This document shows, piece after piece, positions 1 through 11,103 of a stretch of DNA of 64,000 nt. How positions within the stretch are numbered: the stretch's first letter is position 1; every line of letters starts with the position of its first letter. Location: contig JAUCBJ010007125.1 of the NCBI GenBank assembly GCA_032718475.1, positions 33,016-97,015 of the forward strand, written 5' to 3'. The stretch comes from Nemertoderma westbladi. Lineage: Eukaryota; Xenacoelomorpha; Nemertodermatida; Nemertodermatidae. The notes beneath the pieces were generated by a model. That model saw only the letters and a list, made by a program, of their open reading frames with translations. It ran no database searches and was not told the DNA's origin. A program made the translations under genes and the position numbers.

Positions 1-93
1 GGAAACTCCGATATAGTTGACTACCTCCGTCATAACAAACAAATATCGAGAACAGATGGTATCGACGCATTGGAAGTACTTGGGTGTACGCAG
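1..93 (+). CDS. FEM1: FEM1 exon A (partial, end of first ankyrin block)
   Basis: Thirty-one open codons run from base 1 in frame 1, beginning GNSDIVDYLRHNK and ending ALEVLGCTQ. This matches the end of the first ankyrin block of FEM1 proteins, just before the conserved VDKK segment. The exon ends in CAG followed by a consensus donor GTAGGT at 94, in phase 0, and the next exon starts GTG GAT AAG (VDK) as expected. The exon is too short and too close to the window edge to show as a long ORF. Its last 13 bases and the donor are repeated directly downstream as a minisatellite. Confidence 0.85.
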
Positions 94-247
94 GTAGGTA
101 ATCTTGGTGGGTGTACGCAGGTAGGTAATCTGGGTGGGTGTACGCAGGTAGGTAATCTGGGTGGGTGTACGGGTACGCAGGTAGTTAATCTGGGTGGGTG
201 TACGCAGGTAGGTAATCTGGGTGGGGTGTACGCAGGTAGGTAATACG
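81..247 (+). repeat. 26-bp minisatellite copying the exon A / donor junction
   Basis: A unit of about 26 bp begins TGGGTGTACGCAG|GTAGGT and ends AATCTGG. The first copy (from 81) is the real exon end plus donor; about five more follow, including one variant with an extra GGGTAC and a GTAGTT donor (about 159-190). Every complete unit keeps the CAG and a GT donor. The array continues beyond the inserted element at 3289-3310. Confidence 0.88.
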
Positions 248-427
248 CGATAGGAATACGCGTACGGGTACGGGTACGCAGTAGGGATGCGACAGAGCTA
301 AAATTTCATCCGGAGCCCGGAGGTTCCTCCGGGTTACAATATGAGCTCCGGCCGGAGCCGGAGCTTTGGTGATTGATAATTCCAGTGTATTATTATGGTA
401 GACATAGACAGATATGCGTTCATGAAA

Positions 428-652
428 CAGGGGGGGAGGGGGGATTTGATGCAAATTCTTACTCGGCGAATTAATATCTCGCCTCAATGTCAAATTATCA
501 TTTAAGTCGCATGCTATTCTAATCAAAACAATAATCTCTATTTAACAGGTTACAGTTAGATTTTTGGGAGTAATCAGCAGTTATTTGCGTCGATTTTCAC
601 CTGGAGAACGATGCATTTTGATTGCGTCCAAAGACTCTCCTATCTGGTGTTC
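428..652 (+). repeat. Short dispersed repeat beginning with a G tract (copy A)
   Basis: This copy starts in a G-rich tract at about 428 and ends near GCGTCCAAAGACTC. It shares blocks such as GCGAATTAATATC, CGCCTCAATGT, AATCAAAACAATAA and ACAGGTTACAG with copies near 59321-59592 (+) and 62381-62541 (-). It lies inside the hAT-like element. Confidence 0.65.
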
Positions 653-1844
653 ATTGGACAAAAATATACTGTAATCAGTGTAATGTTTTAGACTTTCAGT
701 TCACACTCCACTCACTCATCTCCCATTTTTTAATTAGGGAAGAATATTAATTGAATTAACTGAATAATTTCAATGTTTTTGTTCAAACATTTAAATAATT
801 TCACAAGGGGGGTGGGGGTTATCAGAAAACTTAAAAAAACAAGCTGTAAATTACTTAATGTGTTAAACTAGCGTGTCCCTATACTAACTGCAGAGCACGC
901 AGCAAAGACACAAAATAATCAGGAGCGTGTTATTACTAATGTAGGGCTGCTAAATACAAAACCGCTACTCACCGTTGGATGGCGCTAACCTGCCGTCCGC
1001 TAATATATTTTACTAATTTTCTACGGCTCCTGCTAATCGCTTGTTCCTTTCTCTACCGATCGCTCGATAGAGAGCTAACTGTTCGAATATATGAGCCACG
1101 CGGGAATAACCAAAACAATAAACCCGAATCGGCTCCCTAAGCTTACTTAAGACGAGTGTGAGAGGCTTTACACTCAGAGTATATTCTTATGGCCTAATCT
1201 TACTGTAAAAACGCGCTAATAATTACGTCTTTTCTAATCTAATCTAATCGCAAATACTGGGGTTCCCTAACGGAATGTGAGAATATTTAAAATAATCAAA
1301 AAATTCTAGTACAGTGTCTTTTAGGGCTAATACCTGCTGTGGGACTAAACTTGCCTTCGGCTGGCTTTAGGCCAGCAATTTACTAATGCGTGCTGCGTAC
1401 TATATACTGCGATCTAACTTATTGTCCGCTAATTCAAATAACCGCCCAGCGTGAATAGTGTACGGTACTCCAAATTATTACCTTAACTACTCTCCGCTAT
1501 GCTGCGTACAAATTCTTAATTTTACTAATTAATTACAGTCACAAATATGTAACAGCGTACTAATTACTAAGTATTCCAGAATGCGCAATTCTAATTTATT
1601 ACGTAACTGGTTGTACTAGTAACAGTCTAAATACCGTATTATTTTCGACCTAATCAATAATTATTTATAGTAAACTAAGAAATAGAAATCAATCAAAAGG
1701 GGAAAAGAGCACCTACCTAAGCATTCGTGATTTATTAGGCACACTTTAGCAACATACCAATCAGCGTAACAATCTATAGTGCGAACTATTACTAACGTCC
1801 GCAACTCACACTCTACAGTTCGCTACGTAGTTTGCGATGCAATA

Positions 1845-1924
1845 TTTGCAACTCGCAATGTATGCAACTCGCAATGTTTGCAACTCGCAATGTTTGCAAC
1901 TCGCAATGTTTGCAACTCGCAATG
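1845..1924 (+). repeat. 16-bp tandem repeat, five copies
   Basis: Units of TTTGCAACTCGCAATG, nearly identical, sit inside the hAT-like element. The chance ORF through it has no recognisable product. Confidence 0.85.
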
Positions 1925-2999
1925 TGAAGCGCGAAGGCCTCTCCCGGGTACATCTAGAGCTTCCTAACTAACCCAATTCCTGCCCCCCTAATAATACAAA
2001 AATAGAGACAAAATCTGGATTATCAGCCCCCTAATTACTGTACTAGCGAGATGTCTTCACTCCACACTGCTTACTTTCTAACCGCAACAGTGGCCCCCGC
2101 CAGCGTTGCCTGCTTTTGAATCCTCCGCGCTCCCTTCGTCGCCAAACCCCCCGATGCGCCCGCCGCGCCTACCGGTAACTTAGCTCTCCATCAGAATGAA
2201 TAGCTACCGTAGCGGCGCATGCAAATCACAAACAGTCTGACAGTCTAAGAAAATCCCGTAGGATTATTGCGTCGAAAGGAATCACATAGAACCATTAACT
2301 AAAGGGTAGAAATCATAGTTCCAGTGTAATTAACAGTAATCGTTGGGATTGATTGAGAAACACAAGCAAGAATAATCAAATTAGCGAATCATTGCAAGAA
2401 ACTAATCGAAAAAAGAGCAGAAATTACAAAGAATTACGCACAAAGCACATACTCTAAAATGGATAAGAAGGTGTGGTGTGGGTTATACTGGTACTGTGTA
2501 TACCATACCGGCAAGCCGCCAATTTATAGGTGATTCAAGAGGGATGATGCAATCGCTCTCTCATTGGCTCTCCAATCCAACATCATTATCGATATCAATA
2601 TCACTATCATTAGACCAACCTGGAAACAGTTAGGCCAATAAGGAAGCCGGATCGTGAACCTATTGCTCCTGAAACCCACAAATCGTCACCATATATGGTA
2701 ATTTTGCCGATGCTTAATTTAGCGGTACTAATATTATGATGCACAAAGGTTAATTTAGCGCGATTATAAAGAAAAATAAGACCAATGTATGGCTAGCCCT
2801 GTTGAGGCTAATAACAGCAAGCTTAAATCCAGGGTCCAACAAAACTTGCTACCCTGGAACTATCTACTTATATCCTATTATAAAATTACATAGGTAGGGC
2901 TACATACTATACAAAATGGGTAAAGTCAAATATATGGGCGTTTTATTTTCCTTATCTAAATGTCATCGCGCATTATTATGTCTTATCTAAATAATTATA

Positions 3000-3079
3000 C
3001 TGCATAACGGCTAATATATTATACTGTACAACTGCTAATATATTATACTGTACAACTGCTAATATATTATACTGTATAA
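3000..3079 (+). repeat. 24-bp tandem repeat, about three copies
   Basis: The unit contains CTAATATATTATACTGTACA. It is AT-rich and near the right end of the hAT-like element. Confidence 0.75.
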
Positions 3080-3792
3080 TACGGACTAATGTAAGTACAG
3101 CGCCATATACCGTAACATAATGAGTTATTATGTTATTTACTATGATATTTACATTATTCATATATCAGAAAAACTTTCGAATTTCAACAACATAAGCTCC
3201 GGATTTGCTCCGTGCTAATTTGCGCGGAGCCGGAACCAGAGCCGGAGCCAGAAAATTAGCCCGGAGCCGGAGCTCTGTCGCATCCCTAGTACGCAGGTAG
3301 GTAATCTGGGTGGGGGGGGGGGGGGGGGGGGGGAGGGGGGGGGATGTACATTTTTTTGCGCTGGTAGTTTAAAAACTGTTGAGTTGCAAGGAATTGTAAT
3401 TATTTTATTTTGCAATTAGCCGAAAAAAAATCTGATATTTATTTCTTGTCTAAAGCGGGTGGGTTATATGAAATCCCTGCCGAGACGTATGGTATACAGG
3501 AGCCCTGATTGGATGTTTGCAACCCTGAAACTTTCCCCTGAAAAAGGGGAGAGTCGTCAACTTGGACTAAAAGTCAAAATTCAACTAAAGCCTCTCCCAA
3601 AGAAAGGAGACTTCGGTATACCAACAAACTAGCGTGGGATCAGGTCCCTTGTGGTATCTGAGCTGCCAAAAAAAATACAACAAAATGATTCCAGAATTAG
3701 ACTTCATATATAGAAACTACAGCGTAAGAGCCAAAATTGTTAGAAGTTACGGAGATTGGTTGAAGGAATTAAAGCAAAGAACATTCATGTAG

Positions 3793-4129
3793 TGAACTTC
3801 AAGAAAGCATTCGTCATAATACATAGGTAAAATGCTGGAAATCCTAAGAGCTTATGGAATACCAGAAGTAATTGTGGCTGGCATTGGATTGTTATATTGT
3901 GACACAGAAGCTCACGGGCACTCTCGCCAGATGGTGAAACGGAGTTTTTCTCAATCCTGGCTGGCGTACTGCAAGGTGACACATTGGTATCGGCATTGCT
4001 ACTCGTAATTATACTGGATTACGCAATGAAGACGGCCACAAATGGAGAAGATCTGGGATACAATAACGCAGAAGTTGCAGATATCCGGCAACTACAGTCA
4101 CAGACACCGACTTTGCGGATGACATCGCC
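3793..4129 (+). pseudogene. Non-LTR retrotransposon reverse-transcriptase fragment
   Basis: Across shifting frames this stretch reads as typical LINE RT. There is NFKKAF, then ILRAYGIPEVIVAGIGLLY, then ILAGVLQGDTL, then a leucine/isoleucine-rich stretch LVIILDYAMKTATNG, then DFADDIA, which corresponds to the catalytic FADD-type motif. At least one stop and two frame changes separate these blocks, so this is a dead fragment. Upstream (about 3420-3790) and downstream (4130-4421) I see no further coding sequence. It lies in FEM1 intron 1 in the sense orientation. The clade (RTE/CR1/Jockey type) cannot be fixed by eye. Confidence 0.75.
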
Positions 4130-4421
4130 AGACCCTTTTATTTTGCCCTATGGGCCTATTCTGTAACATTTGTAATCAGGATTTTTATCAACCCTGTTAG
4201 TAATTTACCGGTACAAATAATTCAAACCTGATATTTTAAATTTCGATTCGCCAGACCATTTTAAATATAGCCGCCGGTGGCGTAAAGTCTGGATAATGAA
4301 ATTAAATGAACTCCCTAAGCTATGCCCCATGGTGGCCTGGCCTCTCTTTAAAACTTTCAGTTCTGTCTCTCGTCCAGCTGTGGGTCACTCACTGTTTACC
4401 GTTTCTGTTGCAAACTTGCAG

Positions 4422-4596
4422 GTGGATAAGAAACACGATCTGTTTTCCGCTGTTGAGTATTGGAAGACGGCGATGGAAGAGCGTAGTGAATCGAATGAAC
4501 GACCCGAGTTACCTAAAGTGTTACCCATGGAAACCAAGTCTGCATACAATGGCGTCATGGAGATTACAACTAAAGAACAACTAGAAGAGCTTTTGG
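4422..4596 (+). CDS. FEM1: FEM1 exon B
   Basis: The acceptor GCAAACTTGCAG precedes 4422. The exon reads VDKKHDLFSAVEYWKTAMEE and ends EQLEELL plus one base (phase 1). It matches the FEM1 segment linking the ankyrin block to the TPR-like region. The donor at 4597 (GTTAGT) is set by frame: the first base of GGC is here and the last two open exon C, giving EELLG-DPDE as in the family. A stronger-looking donor GTAAGC four bases downstream would create an in-frame TAG with exon C, so it is unlikely to be the normal site. Confidence 0.92.
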
Positions 4597-4715
4597 GTTA
4601 GTAAGCGTTGTACCCAGTGATACCTATTTAGACCTGTAACACTAGGACTGTGACGAACTCTTAAAATAATAAAATTTTCTCGATTTGATTATCTCATAAT
4701 ATTATAATTTTTAGT

Positions 4716-4975
4716 AGATATCGATAAAACAATAAATGGTAATTATACCCATTCTTACTTAAATCCCCGATAAGACAATAAATGGTAATTATACCCATTC
4801 TTACTTAAATCCCCGATAAGACAATAAATGGTAATTATACCCATTCTTACTGAAATCCCCGATAAGACAATAAATGGTAATTATACCCATTCTTACTGAA
4901 ATCCCCGATAAGACAATAAATGGTAATTATAACACATTACTGAAATCCTCGATAAGACAATAAATGGTAATTATA
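4716..4975 (+). repeat. 46-bp minisatellite, left part
   Basis: The 46-bp unit begins CCGATAAGACAATAAATGG and contains ATACCCATTCTTACTG. About five to six copies lie here, just downstream of exon B. The same unit resumes at 21099, so the retroelement complex sits inside one original array. Each unit carries AATAAA on the gene's sense strand. Confidence 0.9.
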
Positions 4976-5765
4976 CACTGAAAAAAGTAACCAGTAGTTT
5001 TTTTTTAAAAACCACTGGTTCGAAAAACTACCACTGGTAGTTTTTGTAACAAATAAACCAACGGTTTTTTGGCTTAACCGGCAGTAGAAATTGAGCAATA
5101 TAACTGGCGGTTTCAACAACATCAAAATACCATGGGTTTTTAATACCGGTGGTTTATTAAACCAACAGTTTGAATTTTAAACAAACTGTCGGTTTTAAAG
5201 TCGCATCCTTCAAAATCAACCATGGGTCAACCAAGCGATTCTCATACACAAAAAGAATGCGGATATTGCGAAACTCGCGGAATACGAAGCCGCACTTATA
5301 GAACGAGATATTCAACTATACGAGGACTGGGAAAGGGATATAGATCAGGAATATGAACCAATACCGGTACCGGAATTAGAAAAGTCATTAATGACACTGG
5401 CGGTGAAACCCCCAAAACCCGAGTTCCCGCCTACCATACAGTCTACGTTATCGGCACAGGCCCCGGTGTTCCATCCCCACTGGTTACACTTAAAAATGAG
5501 GAACCGTATTTCCCATCCAACCCCACAGCAACGAGTGTACCCAAGTACGAGCCTGAAAGGGACTCGGAACGGGATGCCACTCCTCGATCCAACAACCCGT
5601 TTACGTCCACATCACAAAGCCGTAGCCGCGTCATCATTAAAACTCCACCTATCATCGATCCATCGTGTATGGGAGAGAGTGCCGATAATTATAACCCTCC
5701 TATCGGTGGTTTTTTTGAAAACCGGTGGTTTTTTTTTAAACAACCGTCGGTTCGTTTTTTCAGTG
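4976..5765. mobile_element. Candidate TIR element with TA duplication, enclosing a BEL gag fragment
   Basis: The left end CACTGAAAAAAGTAACC and the reverse complement of the right end (CACTGAAAAAACGAACC) match at 15 of 17 positions. TA flanks both sides (4974-4975 and 5766-5767). Further in, both ends are rich in imperfect ACCGGTGGTTTTT / AAAAACCACTGG blocks. The middle (about 5224-5697) reads as retrotransposon gag. Either a small DNA transposon captured gag sequence, or two related hairpin insertions flank the gag start and the 5' LTR was lost. The sequence does not decide. Confidence 0.4.
5224..5697 (+). pseudogene. BEL/Pao gag, N-terminal fragment (frameshifted)
   Basis: A frame containing AKLAEYEAALIERDIQLYED followed by an acidic, proline-rich stretch (EYEPIPVPELEKS) looks like the N-terminal coiled region of BEL/Pao Gag. 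Near 5400-5500 the plausible frame changes to one reading PSPLVTLKNEEPYFPSN and then ...PPIIDPSCMGESADNYN. An AT-rich block (5698-5765) then interrupts it before the main Gag ORF. No LTR or start context is visible upstream. The identification is by style and position rather than a diagnostic motif. Confidence 0.55.
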
Positions 5766-5767
5766 TA

Positions 5768-7392
5768 GTCATTCCGGTTCAGACGACGTTGGTATCATCC
5801 GGGCATTAGAGAACCGACTGGCCATGCCCAAGATGGAGATCCGCACCTTCGAAGGAGATCCCGTCGATTACCTCAGATTCAAGAAACGGTTCTTTGCGCA
5901 GATTGGATCAACGGACATAGCCGAAGCACAGAAACTGGTATATTTATCGCAATACCTGGGTGACAAACCATGCCGAATTATCGCATGCTTTGAAGGAGGA
6001 GCTCATGAAGCATACTATGACGCATGGAAGACTCTAGATAAAAGATACGGAAATATCGGGACTATAATTAATAAAACCCTCGAGAAACTGATCCAGGACG
6101 CGGGATCCCTAGGGGACCCACAGAATATCCAAGATTTCTCGGACTCGATGAAGGATGCCTACTACACTCTGAAACCATTAAATAAGGAGGAACAAGTGAA
6201 CAACATTCTAAACCTCCGACAGATCGCCCGGAAATTCCCCGGATGGCTACAAAGTAAGTGGGCGTATAAATGCGTAGATCTCCGGCGCAGACACCCAGAT
6301 CGAGATCCCAGCTTCCTCGAAATGTCAGCATTCCTGGATGATATCTCTGAAGCCATGAATGACTCGATGTTTTCAAAACAGAGTCTCGCCAAGTTGGACG
6401 GAATAGAGAGCAACTCCAGGAGTAAGATACCCCCGCCGAAACCGAGATTCCGCCCCCCACCGGTGAGTACGATGGCCATTACCATGGCCGAGGATTCCGA
6501 CGACGAAGACTACGAGGAACCGACATCCGCCGAGGAATGGGCGTGTTACCTTGCGAATTGGGCACCCGAGAGGGAAGGCATCACAAACTCCCTCCTCTGT
6601 CTCTTCTGTGGAGAGAAACATAAAGTGGAATTCTGCAGGAAGTTCCAGTTCGCCGAACTCGTCCCACGCTTCGAGGCGATAATGAAACACCGAGGATGCT
6701 TCCGGTGTCTTGGAACGGGTCACTATGTTCGGGATTGCGACCAAAGATCGTGCTGTGCAGTCTGTAACGACCTACGTCATCACACGCTCCTCCACATCCC
6801 CGCAAACTTCGATTTCACTACCCTCCCCTTTCGGATCGAAGCCAAGCGAAGAGGAGAAACGAACCACGTCTTCAAAGGAACCCGGACAACCCAACGGAGA
6901 GAAACCAACCCGTTTAAAATCTCCACCGATACACCACAAGTAACAAATATTTCAGCCACGATTAATCTTATAAATCGCCGCTACATGGTCTTCGCAAAGG
7001 TAATCCCAGTAAGGATTCAAGGAGTCGGCAAATCCCTGACGACGCTCGCGTTCCTTGATAACGGGTCTGACGGAACCATCATCAACCGGGATTTCCTCGA
7101 GCAACTCGGCCTAGAATATGAACCTTGTAAACGGCCCATACAAACCATCACCGATAACAGAGAGGTAGAGTCCGGGGATGTGCAACTCCAGATGGAAGGA
7201 GTAATGAAGGGCTACGAAACGGTTAAGCTAACCATCAAGAACGCCTTGGTACACACAGACCTCCGAGTGCGGTTCCGACAATCAGCCGAGTACGCCCCCC
7301 TCATGCAATTGGACCGAGACGATGTAGATCTGAGGTGTCCGCAGTTGGACGTAAACCGCATCACCCTACTGATCGGACTTGATACACCCTAA
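5768..7392 (+). pseudogene. BEL/Pao Gag and aspartic protease region
   Basis: The frame is open from the block after 5768 through 7389. It shows the DUF1759-like Gag start (RALENRLAMPKMEIRTFEGD, then DYLRFKKRF), CCHC-type zinc motifs CLFCGEKHKVEFC and CFRCLGTGHYVRDC plus a following CAVC...HH segment, and a protease-like FLDNGSDGTIIN motif near 7054-7090 (family A17; DNG instead of the more common DSG/DTG). The first internal Met is at 5824. The frame is cut by TAA at 7390-7392 and continues open beyond it in the same frame, so this is a single nonsense change rather than the natural end. Confidence 0.85.
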
Positions 7393-8678
7393 CTACACAT
7401 CCCCACCGGAGATATCGCCCAATCTATAAAACAGGATGACGGATTTTATGCTGAACGAACAATAATGGGATGGACACTCTGCGGCATTAAGGAAGAAACT
7501 ACTGACACCTATACCTACCTTCCCAAATGTCAGATTAAAGAGAATGCAACCTCCGTGGGTTATTGCTCAGCTACGGACCTTGTCGGGGATTTGTTTCTGG
7601 AGACCGAGAAAACCCAACAAGAGATGATGAAATATTTTAATCTAGAGACCCAGGAGTTCGCTGAAAAGGACGAAAACCCGTCCGAAGAGGATCAATATTG
7701 TATGGACGTTCTCGACCAGGCCACGTTCAAAGACGGACACTGGTGTTCACCTATGCTATGGAAGGACCCAAACAAACCAATGGCAAACAACGCCAGCATG
7801 GCACTTAGGCGACTTAAGGGGATTCTATGCCGGCTGAATGACCAACCCGAGATAAAGGAGAAATATAATACCGTAATCCAAGGATATCTCGACGATGGAT
7901 TAGCAGAGATGGTACCACGGAATGAACTGCAAGGTGATAAAAGAACATATTATCTCCCAACCCACTATGTGGTAGAAGCCCGGAAGGGTGGGAAAATCCG
8001 AGTGGTAAATGATGCCGCCGCTATGTACCAGGGCGAATCCCTAAACAGTCAGCTTTACACGGGACCCAACATATATAGTACACTCATCGGCGTATTGATC
8101 AGGTTCAGGGAAAACCGGGTAGCATTCACCTGCGACATCAAGGCCATGTTTCATCAAGTTCGTACGCTACCAAGAGACTCAGACTGTCTACGTATCCTAT
8201 GGACGGATAAAACACTAACTCAACAGGAGATTAGTCAACTTACGATAAAGGACGTAGACATAATGCGTATGGTCGTCAGGATCTTCGGCGCTAAAGACTC
8301 GCCGGTAGCATGCAGTGACATGCTAAAGAGAACGGCGACTATGTGCAAAAACGAGTTCCCTCCAACTGTCATAGAAACCATCCGACGATGCTTTTACGTG
8401 GACGATGGATGCGCCGGCGCAGATAATGTGGACGACGCATATCAGCTAGCAATGGGGATGGTAGAATGTCTAAAGAAAGGAGGTTTTCCGCTCGTGAAGT
8501 TCAGATCCCACGACAAAACACTTATGGAAAAGTTTCCGGAGGACATCCGACTGGAAAATAACAAAATGTATTCGGAGGATGTGGAACACCGTGTACTCGG
8601 GATTGAATGGGACATAGAATCAGACGAATTCATTTTCAAATATAAACCCCTACCCACCCAAGCCTATGACAAAAAGGG
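7393..8678 (+). pseudogene. BEL/Pao reverse transcriptase region
   Basis: This continues the Gag-protease frame after the TAA. Visible are YYLPTHYVV, RVVNDAAAMYQGESLN, FTCDIKAMFHQV (first catalytic Asp) and FYVDDGCAG, the YVDD active-site box at about 8395. The order and spacing are those of BEL/Pao RT (RVT_1). Near 8671-8679, in a run of A and G, the coding frame moves by one base; the old frame runs out at 8760. Both catalytic motifs are intact, but the region is flanked by disabling mutations. Confidence 0.88.
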
Positions 8679-9124
8679 GATGTTTGTCAATAAAAAGCGC
8701 CATCTTCGACCCACTAAATTTCATATGTCCAGTAACCTTGGCCGGAATGAACCTGATTAAGGAAATGTGGATAGAAGGACTGGGATGGGACAAAGAACTC
8801 CCCCCACACCTCAGCGTCAAATGGAGAAAATGGACGGAGCAGCTCGAACACCTACATCTTATGCGGATACCTCGACCGTTCTTCCTCGATAAACTACCCA
8901 CCGATATCTTCCAGCTCCATACCTTCTCGGATGCTTCGAATACCGGAATTGGCGTAGTCACCTTCTTACGAAGACTCAGCAATGATGGAAACGGCGATAC
9001 GAGCTTCTTATTTTCTAAAGCTAAGACAGTATCCGGGGAATTCGTAGCAACGATTCCAAGACTCGAGCTACAGGCTGCAGTTTGGGCAGTAAGACAGAAT
9101 TGCATGGTCATGCGGAACCTATGA
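8666..9124 (+). pseudogene. BEL/Pao RT thumb/connection and RNase H start
   Basis: In the shifted frame the sequence reads RGCLSIKSAIFDPLNF, then PVTLAGMNLIKEMW, the hallmark segment after BEL/Pao RT. RNase H-like HTFSDASNTGIGVV and IPRLELQAAVWAV follow, carrying the first catalytic Asp and Glu. The frame stops at 9122-9124. The expected next RNase H motifs are absent in any single frame up to 9240, where only fragments such as VANRATEI can be read, so a deletion or several frameshifts have destroyed the end of the domain. Confidence 0.82.
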
Positions 9125-9240
9125 ATCCCCATCGAGTCTTAACACTTCTGGGTCGATTCGAGTATAGTTCTCTATTATCTCCACTCTCCATCACGGCGTC
9201 ACACTACGTTTGTTGCGAACCGAGCCACGGAGATTAAACA

Positions 9241-11103
9241 GTGTACCGGCCGAGAACAGTGGCACCACGTGAACAGGAAGAAAATCCAGTGGACTTATCA
9301 AGCCGAGGCGCCACCCCAAAACAACTCGGTAAAAGCAAACTCTGGCTTACAGGCCCGGAATTCCTACAGCAGCCACAATTAACATGGAGTACCCGATTCG
9401 ACCCCGAACTCAATAGCGGAAAATACTCCGAGGACGATAAAGAGATCTGTAAAGTCCATAGAAGCAACACAGTGGAAATTTATAGTTGTCTGACTGAGCC
9501 TGCAAAGGACTCGGGCAGGCACTATAACGTTGCGACGATCATTCAACCAGCGGCGTCTTTACATCTGTTGATCGAGCGAACCTCATCAATGAGACGGCTC
9601 ATCCACCACATTATAACCCTTCGCAACTTCCTACGGTGGAAAGACAACAAGCCGATAGTTCAACGGAGTATACAAGAACTCATTATCGCAGAGAAGTGTA
9701 TCATTGGATATGTCCAGAGAGAAAGTTTCCCCGATGAGTAGGAGCAACTCAGTGCGGGCAAGACCTTGAAACCGGATAGCCCAGTCTACCAACTGAGACC
9801 AATGATGGGAGAGGACGGACTGATCCGACTGAATACCCAGATGGCAAACGCCCCGGTCGAATATGAGGTTAAATACCCGGCGCTTCTGCCCGGAACTTCG
9901 ACACTAGCCAAGCTATTAATTCAACAATGTCACGAGGAAAACCATCACGCAGGACAAAACTGGATTATAGCTAATATAAGACAAAGATATTGGATCACAC
10001 ACATCCAGCCACTGATCCGGAAAGTGTTGAAACGTTGCTTTACCTGCAGAAGATATCTAGCGCCACCACTCACACAAAAGATGGCCGACTTACCAGCCAC
10101 CCGTCTACAGCCCGATTCCCCACCGTTCTACGTCACCGGAGTGGACTGTTTCAGACCGTTTACGGTCATCGAACGACGATCCAACATCAAATGCTGGGGG
10201 GCCATATTTACGTGCCTTAGGTCTAGGGCAATCTACCTAGACATTGTGGTGAACCTTACGCAACACGCATTCATCAACGCTCTGCGTCGGTTCGTGGCAA
10301 GCAATGGGACATGTCGTCACATGTATTCCGATAACGGCACAAACTTTGTGGGAGGAGAAAGAGAACTTAGAGAGGCGATCGAGGGATGGTTTACCGATAA
10401 CACGGCATCCCAAGTCTGGAAGGAACACCAGATACAGTGGCACTTCCAGACCCCCTTAGCACCCCATACGAGCGGGGTATGGGAGAAACTGATCGACCTA
10501 GTGAAACGATCCATGCGCGTCGCTCTAGGAGACACCCGGGTAACCCATGACACCCTCCGCACAACATTCTGCGAGATCACGGCTACCCTGAACAACCGAC
10601 CCATTGTCCCTATCCGCGACGACCCCACAGACCTGGAGCCCCTTACTCCTAATCACCTACTGGGGAGACCTAAAACTCATGTTCTCCCGGAGACAATGTT
10701 TCCGGATCCCAACGATATTGCGAGACATACAAACTGGAAGAAGGCCCAAGCATTGGCAGCGCACTGGTGGAGAATCTGGGCCCAGGAGTACCTCATAACC
10801 CTCCGGACCAGGAGGAAGTGGAACAACACCTACAGGAATGTCGAAGTTGGCGACATGGTACTAGTAAAAGAAGACCTTAAAGACCGCGTCCACTGGCCTG
10901 TGGCGCGAGTTGTGACAATACATCCGAGTAAAGATGGACTTGCGAGGACTGTGACGATACGAACGGCAAAGGGCCACTACCAACGCCCTATCCAGAGGCT
11001 GTGCCTTCTTGAAGGCAATGACAGTGGTGATTCTACGAGAGGTGATAAGTTCCCTACTAAAGATCCTGCTGCAGACATTGGTGACAATTACAAATGCGTT
11101 TAA
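9241..11103 (+). pseudogene. BEL/Pao integrase region (one in-frame stop)
   Basis: It begins in the pre-integrase link (ENPVDLSSRGATPKQL). A TAG at 9739-9741 interrupts it and the same frame continues to a TAA at 11101-11103. There is an H2C2-type zinc binding region (HHAGQNW ... CFTCRR), then an integrase core with VTGVDCFRP, MYSDNGTNFVGG and TSGVWEKLI giving D, D and E. A DUF5641-like C-terminus follows (GDMVLVKEDL, HWPVARVV, RPIQRLCLLE). The DDE triad is intact here. From base 10342 onward the sequence is duplicated at 14831. Confidence 0.88.

Larger units (their letters stand above)
282..3288. mobile_element. hAT-like DNA transposon, 3.0 kb, no transposase ORF seen
   Basis: The termini are inverted repeats: TAGGGATGCGACAGAGCT at 282 and AGCTCTGTCGCATCCCTA ending at 3288. 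GGAGCCGGAGC-type GC-rich subterminal sequence lies inside both ends. The flanks carry a perfect 8-bp duplication GTACGCAG (274-281 and 3289-3296), which fits the hAT preference nTnnnnAn. The interior has no long ORF, so this is probably non-autonomous or decayed. It contains a poly(G) short repeat, a 16-bp and a 24-bp tandem repeat, and otherwise unrecognised AT-rich sequence with many CTAAT motifs. The target site lies in the splice-junction minisatellite, immediately before the GTAGG of one unit. Confidence 0.8.

Noticed and set aside
4602-4607. Alternative donor for FEM1 exon B a few bases downstream (GTAAGC)
   Set aside because: Joining it to exon C would read TAG; GTTAGT at 4597 gives the conserved Gly-Asp-Pro-Asp-Glu junction.
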